DNA of 7,506 nt, taken from positions 1 to 7,506 of the forward strand of contig JBHIBY010000104.1 of assembly GCA_046759305.1 (NCBI GenBank), read 5' to 3'. A program made the position numbers and the translations under genes. The notes under the pieces were generated by a model, which saw nothing but the letters and a program-made list of their open reading frames with translations, had not been told where the DNA came from and made no database searches. The DNA comes from JADFRG01 sp046759305 (GTDB lineage Bacteria; Chloroflexota; Anaerolineae; Anaerolineales; E44-bin32). This document shows positions 4,502 to 7,506 of this stretch, one piece after another. Numbering within the stretch: the stretch's first letter is position 1; each line of letters opens with the position of its first letter.

Positions 4502-4822
4502 CTACCGGTAGTCCTCACGAACCGGATGAAAAACGTCGATAGCCCTGCAATCTGTCAAGGCGCGCCCTGAATGTTTGGCGTCGGATGGGATCACGGCCAC
4601 GACTCCAGGCCGCAGTACCTCCGTTTCCCCATCGACCGTCAGCTCGAATTCCCCTTCCGAAATTATCATGATTTGCTCATGCGGGTGGGAATGCTCAGGA
4701 AATGGTGAATCGGCACTAATTCGCCAATTTGCGACGGTCATTTGCTCCGAGTGCAGGAATGTGACCACATAGCCCGGGATAAGTTCGGCTGTCCCAAGCT
4801 CATCGAGAATTACGAATGTCAT
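4502..4822 (-). CDS. Small single-domain cupin protein
   Basis: A 106-residue one-domain cupin (Cupin_2 type). Motif 1 is PEHSHPHEQIMIISEGEFEL (42-61), with His44, His46/48 and Glu49/Gln50 as likely metal ligands. Motif 2 is PGVVAVIPSDAKHSGRALTDCRAIDVF, with His84 the fourth ligand. Family members bind Fe, Mn or Zn and act as small-molecule dioxygenases, isomerases or sugar/ligand sensors; nothing here selects one. TAGGAGG 8 nt before ATG 4822 fixes the start. It begins only 24 bp after the end of the pyrophosphatase remnant and is probably the last intact gene of the minus-strand unit that starts with the lipoprotein at 5704. No signal peptide; cytosolic. Confidence 0.88.
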   Translation of the reverse strand: MTFVILDELGTAELIPGYVVTFLHSEQMTVANWRISADSPFPEHSHPHEQIMIISEGEFELTVDGETEVLRPGVVAVIPSDAKHSGRALTDCRAIDVFHPVREDYR

Positions 4823-4846
4823 TCGAATAGCCTCCTACGCATATCC

Positions 4847-5121
4847 CTACCCGCCTCCAAACTCCATCTCATAGTCCTTCATCGCCGCTTGGATCACTTC
4901 TTCGGCATGCTCTCGTCCGTAAGCCGGCCCAGATGATGGGATGAGGATCGGTGCGGTCTGTCGACCCTCAGGTACCCAGTTTCCTTGTCGACCTCATACT
5001 TAACCAAGTCGAATGGCCCGGTCTCGATGTACGCGTGAACTAGCCCCGGCGGATCCGGCCCCACTTCGAGGCCATGCCAAGGATGGGGTCGCCAGCGATA
5101 GAACGGACTGGGGAAGCTCAT
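4847..5121 (-). pseudogene. Inorganic pyrophosphatase remnant with out-of-frame internal deletion
   Basis: From ATG 5121 the minus strand reads about 53 residues typical of the family I pyrophosphatases of the chlamydial/spirochaete/Chloroflexota type: FYRWRPHPWHGLEVGPDPP, then AYIETGPFDLVKYEVDKE and TGYLRVDRPHRSSS. Intact relatives continue with LPP.LYGFIPRT and the catalytic DxDPLD motif. Here the frame turns to nonsense, and a different frame reads SSGPAYGREHAEEVIQAAMK then DYEMEFGGG and TAG at 4849-4847, which resembles the C-terminus of the same family (YG..EA..VI..A..DY...F). About 100 or more residues with all metal-binding aspartates are lost, and the span (275 bp) is not a multiple of three. 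The junction lies near 4930-4950. Start and stop sit tightly between neighbours (1 bp after the lipoprotein stop, 24 bp before the cupin), so the operon position was kept. An enzyme cannot result; a short truncated peptide of about 75 residues could. Confidence 0.7.
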
Positions 5122-5122
5122 T

Positions 5123-5704
5123 TCAAGGATGTCCTTCAACCGAGATATCGTCCTGATATACGGCAGACAGATTGCCGTTCTCGTCCATGTACTGAACGCT
5201 AACATAGTAGCCAACCCAATTGATTGCGATTTCAATGGGGAACGCCTTCAGCGGCACAAACGGCTCCCACTCGGCCGCAGTCAGCTGCTCTTCAACGAAC
5301 GGTCGGCTCCCGAATCGCACTCGCATCTGGGTCACCTCGCCCAGCGGACTCGAGGCCTGAAAGGTAGTCTCAATCTCCAGCGGGTCGCCCGCCTTTCCAC
5401 CGACACAACACGCGCCCTCTTCGATCTCGACAAACCCTTGGACGGGCTCGTAGGGCGTGGGTTGCAAGGTTCCGACTGGCTGCGTGATCCGAGGAGGTCC
5501 GCGCGTGGCCAGGTGAGTGATTAGGGTAGCCTGGGCAGCGACCTGAGTTCCTAATTCAGCGCTCTCGGTGGAGAGCGCTGCCAGAGTGCCTTCAGTTGAT
5601 CCCGCGCCGGCTTGGCACGCCGACGAAGCGAATGCCACGGCGAGAAGAGGAAGAAATCGAGCACGCTGGAAGGAGTGGTATATTCTGGCAATCCCCTCAA
5701 TCAT
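5123..5704 (-). CDS. Lipoprotein with coiled-coil segment and beta-sandwich-like domain, function unknown
   Basis: A 193-residue protein. A signal peptide of about 29 residues (RARFLPLLAVAFASSA) ends in a lipobox with Cys30, so it should be a membrane-anchored, outward-facing lipoprotein. Residues about 38-68 (TLAALSTESAELGTQVAAQA and on) form a Leu/Ala-rich heptad stretch, probably a coiled coil. A Pro/Thr linker follows (ITQPVGTLQPTPYEP). From about 88 a domain with alternating hydrophobic beta-like segments and GACCVGGKAGDPLEI, then NWVGYYVSVQYMDENGNLSA and VYQDDISVEGHP, looks like an Ig/sandwich domain; CC in GACCVGG is striking. I do not recognise a named family. The start ATG 5704 has only a poor SD, but it gives a normal signal length. 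Its stop overlaps nothing but leaves 1 bp before the pyrophosphatase remnant, so they form one transcript. Confidence 0.75.
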   Translation of the reverse strand: MIEGIARIYHSFQRARFLPLLAVAFASSACQAGAGSTEGTLAALSTESAELGTQVAAQATLITHLATRGPPRITQPVGTLQPTPYEPVQGFVEIEEGACCVGGKAGDPLEIETTFQASSPLGEVTQMRVRFGSRPFVEEQLTAAEWEPFVPLKAFPIEIAINWVGYYVSVQYMDENGNLSAVYQDDISVEGHP

Positions 5705-5797
5705 CGCTCAACCGCGGTCGATGTACCGTTCGCACATGAGGCTAGAAGGGTACCGCAATTGGAGCCCGTTTCCTGGAAAATCTAATGGAGGTTGAAA

Positions 5798-6076
5798 ATG
5801 ACCCGATACCTGATTGAAGTTCCCCACGAAAACAACAGGGATGCCTGCAACCAGGCCGTTAAGGCGTTCATGGAAACCGGGTCTCACTTTGTGACCAATG
5901 CGGACTGGGGCTGCGGCGATGGTGAGCACAAGGCCTGGTTTGTTGTGGAATTGGAGAGCAAGGATGAAGCCAAATCAATATTGCCACCGTTATTCCGCGA
6001 AAACGCCAAGGTCATTGAGCTCGAACGGTTTTCGGTGGAGGATTTGGACAAGACCATCCAGCAGCACGAAGACTAG
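5798..6076 (+). CDS. Small conserved-looking protein of unknown function
   Basis: A 92-residue cytosolic protein beginning MTRYLIEVPHENNRDACNQA. It has a beta-alpha-beta-beta-alpha-beta pattern suggestive of a ferredoxin-like (dimeric alpha+beta barrel) fold: YLIEVPH (strand), a helix over about 14-28, SHFVTNADWGCGDGEHKAWF with a WGC.DGEH motif, a strand FVVELES, a helix DEAKSILPPLFRE, and a last strand KVIELERFS. Cys15 and the Cys and His of WGC.DGEHKAW could be functional, but no enzyme family is evident. ATG 5798 is preferred to the in-frame TTG at 5792 because GGAGG (5787-5791) is 6 nt before the ATG. It is divergent from the lipoprotein gene; the 93-bp gap should hold both promoters, but I see no clear pair. 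It is convergent with the methyltransferase gene at 6887. Confidence 0.8.
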   Translation: MTRYLIEVPHENNRDACNQAVKAFMETGSHFVTNADWGCGDGEHKAWFVVELESKDEAKSILPPLFRENAKVIELERFSVEDLDKTIQQHED

Positions 6077-6134
6077 CGCCTCGGCGGACATACAGTGGGA
6101 ACAGAGCACGTGGACTACGACATCATCGTCATTG

Positions 6135-6165
6135 AAGGGCGGATCGATCCAGTGATCCGCCCTTT
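6135..6165 (+). terminator. Terminator hairpin between convergent genes
   Basis: AAGGGCGGATC (6135-6145) pairs perfectly with GATCCGCCCTT (6154-6164), an 11-bp stem with 8-nt loop, followed by only TAA. It starts 59 bp after the stop of the small gene and ends 3 bp from the stop of the minus-strand methyltransferase. It could stop transcription in both directions, with the weak T-tract making it less efficient. Confidence 0.6.
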
Positions 6166-6167
6166 AA

Positions 6168-6887
6168 CTACTCGTCAATCTTTCTCCACCAGATGCCCGT
6201 GCATTCGGGCAGCGTAATAGACCCATCATTGACTACTTCATCCACCATGGCCTCCCCAAAGAAGAAGCTGACGACTTCTTCTGCCTCTTCTAAAGACTCA
6301 AAACGATAGTCGGTTCGGATCCAGGACGACGAGAAGCCCTGGTGCTCGAGAAATGAATAATAGTCCACGAGATTCTCTAGCGGCTGCGGAGACACATGTC
6401 CGGTGCCGAGCGTCTCAAGGATGATGATGTTGCCTCCGGGTCGGAGTATGCGCCTCATCTCGGCCAAGCCTTTGGCCAATTCACTCTCCCAGGTGCTTTC
6501 GTTCCATACCACCAAGTAGACGATGCTCCACCCGGAAATCACGATATCAGCCGCGCGGTCGGCGATTGGGAGGCTTCGATGGTCTGCGACCGCAAGCCCC
6601 CAGTTCCTCAGCTCGGTGTCGCGCAACCTGGCGGCTGCAACTTTAAGCATGTTGAGCGAGGCATCAAAGGCATGAATGGATTTAGCGGCCGGAGCCAGCA
6701 GGCGCGCCAACCTGCCGGTGCCCGTTCCGAGTTCGATCACGTCCGTTGCGTCGAAGGTTGCGAGTTGATTGAGTTTACGAGGGATGTTTGACTTAAAATC
6801 CTCACGCGAGACCAACAGCTCATACTGGTCGGCGTACTTAGCGTAGATCTCACGGTGTTCCGGTGTGCGCTTCGGTCTTTCTAACAT
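6168..6887 (-). CDS. Class I SAM-dependent methyltransferase, substrate unknown
   Basis: A 239-residue cytosolic enzyme. An N-terminal helical cap (EIYAKYADQYELLVSRED, 13-30) precedes motif I DVIELGTGTGRLARLL (49-64). SIHAFDASLNML has the acidic residue D75. ADHRSLPI (101-108) is motif II/III, AADIVISGWSIVYLV (112-126) the strand before the substrate site, and MRRILRPGGNIIILETL (144-160) motif post-II. The pattern matches the Methyltransf_11/25 group, which includes ubiquinone/menaquinone-type and many small-molecule enzymes. The C-terminal part (SSWIRTDYRFESLEEAEEVV, then CTGIWWRKIDE) is not diagnostic. ATG 6887 has no SD, and no other start is close, so it may be leaderless or translated from a shared transcript with the Nudix gene 182 bp upstream. 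Confidence 0.85.
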   Translation of the reverse strand: MLERPKRTPEHREIYAKYADQYELLVSREDFKSNIPRKLNQLATFDATDVIELGTGTGRLARLLAPAAKSIHAFDASLNMLKVAAARLRDTELRNWGLAVADHRSLPIADRAADIVISGWSIVYLVVWNESTWESELAKGLAEMRRILRPGGNIIILETLGTGHVSPQPLENLVDYYSFLEHQGFSSSWIRTDYRFESLEEAEEVVSFFFGEAMVDEVVNDGSITLPECTGIWWRKIDE

Positions 6888-6931
6888 GGTGCAATTGGCA
6901 CGATGTGTGAGGAATTCGAATGGTTATCCGA

Positions 6932-7018
6932 CTAGGTCGAATGCATTCCTGGAGGCAGGAAATCAGAGAGCGGCTCTTCGTAGTCGACGGGTAAGTACTC
7001 TCCGCTGGCGATATCCAT
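6932..7018 (-). CDS. Possible 28-residue ORF after the Nudix gene
   Basis: From ATG 7018 the minus strand encodes MDIASGEYLPVDYEEPLSDF followed by LPPGMHST, ending in TAG 6934-6932. The composition is protein-like and acidic. The same frame is open upstream through LTIRELAKVGRLGDYQ as far as the Nudix stop (7072-7070), so it could be a C-terminal remnant or an extension reached only by stop readthrough. A GGGTGA run lies 7 nt before the ATG and GGGAGG 15 nt before it; both are mediocre SDs. I do not recognise the sequence. Confidence 0.3.
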   Translation of the reverse strand: MDIASGEYLPVDYEEPLSDFLPPGMHST

Positions 7019-7069
7019 TTGGTAGTCACCCAGCCTCCCTACTTTGGCAAGTTCACGAATTGTAAGCCT

Positions 7070-7506
7070 CTACGTGTCGCGTAGCCCCAACGTCGATGCC
7101 CACCCGAGTCGGCGGGACTCCGTTCTCCACTTCGATAGCAGTTGACGCACAGGCGCGGGCTGAAGGTTGCGCTCCTCGAATTCAGACGGCGAAAGCCAGA
7201 AAAATTCGATGTGATCCTCTAGAGAGACCGGCGATCGGGCCGAATGCAGCTCGGGCGACGCGACCTCGAAACAGTGATTGATTTCGTGGCTGTGCACGCC
7301 GTCGGCCACCCATGCATGCTCCACAGCGCCAAAGTATTCGCCCACCTCAACCTCAACCCCGAGCTCCTCATCTAGTTCGCGGGCAAGGGCATGTTTCATC
7401 CCCTCACCGGCCTGGACGTGTCCTCCTGGCAGGTACACATTGTCCGCTCCTTTGGTATGGGCAATGAGGAAGCGGCCATCGTCCTCGATAACGGCGCGCA
7501 CCAGCA
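7070..7506 (-). CDS. Nudix hydrolase (5' end beyond the window)
   Basis: A Nudix-fold pyrophosphohydrolase acting on a nucleoside diphosphate linked to an unknown moiety. The perfect Nudix box GHVQAGE-x7-RELDEELGV (Gx5Ex7REUxEExGU) lies within the first 50 residues seen. Before it come VRAVIEDDGRFLIAHTKGAD and VYLPGG. After it come a beta segment VEVGEYFGAVEHAW, HSHEINHCFEV, and a C-terminal WLSPSEFEERNLQPAPVRQL, all normal for the family. The GTG at 7501 is the first possible start in view, but the frame is open to the edge and relatives begin a few residues earlier, so the gene is probably cut by the window. At least 143 residues are present, close to full length. It could share a transcript with the downstream methyltransferase. 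Confidence 0.92.
   Translation of the reverse strand, partial: LVRAVIEDDGRFLIAHTKGADNVYLPGGHVQAGEGMKHALARELDEELGVEVEVGEYFGAVEHAWVADGVHSHEINHCFEVASPELHSARSPVSLEDHIEFFWLSPSEFEERNLQPAPVRQLLSKWRTESRRLGWASTLGLRDT

Overview
The window looks like a piece of a bacterial chromosome, probably from the Chloroflexota. This is inferred from two lipoproteins whose lipobox cysteine is followed by a Thr/Pro/Ala-rich or coiled-coil linker of the kind common there, from moderately high GC, and from strong AGGAGG-type ribosome binding sites. No rRNA or tRNA is present to confirm it. Most genes are short, single-domain and loosely connected. No insertion sequence, phage gene or CRISPR array is visible.

The main result is at 1290-2075: an ArsM-like SAM-dependent methyltransferase whose reading frame contains one in-frame TGA (1902-1904). 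The TGA sits exactly where the family has a conserved cysteine (LWTG-C-IAGAL in relatives). The frame continues for 56 more codons that read as the normal C-terminus of the family. Directly after the TGA is a perfect 7-bp hairpin with a 5-nt loop carrying G at loop position 2, at the distance expected of a bacterial SECIS element. I read it as a selenoprotein. It encodes no cysteine anywhere, so Sec205 would be its only thiol/selenol. An 18-bp near-palindrome overlaps the -35 of its promoter.

Layout. 1-312: a promoter, a multi-hairpin stretch and a good intrinsic terminator, which together look like an independent small RNA. 324-374 and 1105-1155: two copies of a 51-nt hairpin-containing repeat in the same orientation, upstream of the ACT gene and of the selenoprotein gene. 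461-884: a possible 12-codon leader ORF, an SD-overlapping hairpin and a double-ACT-domain protein. 1290-2145: the selenoprotein methyltransferase and its terminator. 2252-2857: a second class I methyltransferase. 2951-3160 (minus): a cold-shock protein. 3406-4275: a lipoprotein glutaminyl-peptide cyclotransferase. 4287-5704 (minus): a lipoprotein, an inorganic pyrophosphatase remnant and a cupin in tight succession, followed by a remnant of a HAD 5'(3')-deoxyribonucleotidase. 5798-6076: a small conserved-looking protein of unknown function. 6168-7506 (minus): a third class I methyltransferase, a possible short ORF and a Nudix hydrolase running off the right edge.

The two remnants (pyrophosphatase and nucleotidase) share one pattern: the N- and C-terminal coding ends are recognisable, the catalytic middle is gone, and the ends are in different frames. 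No single pathway links the window. Its themes are three SAM methyltransferases and several small stress or housekeeping functions. Family assignments rest on motifs read by eye; no database search was possible.
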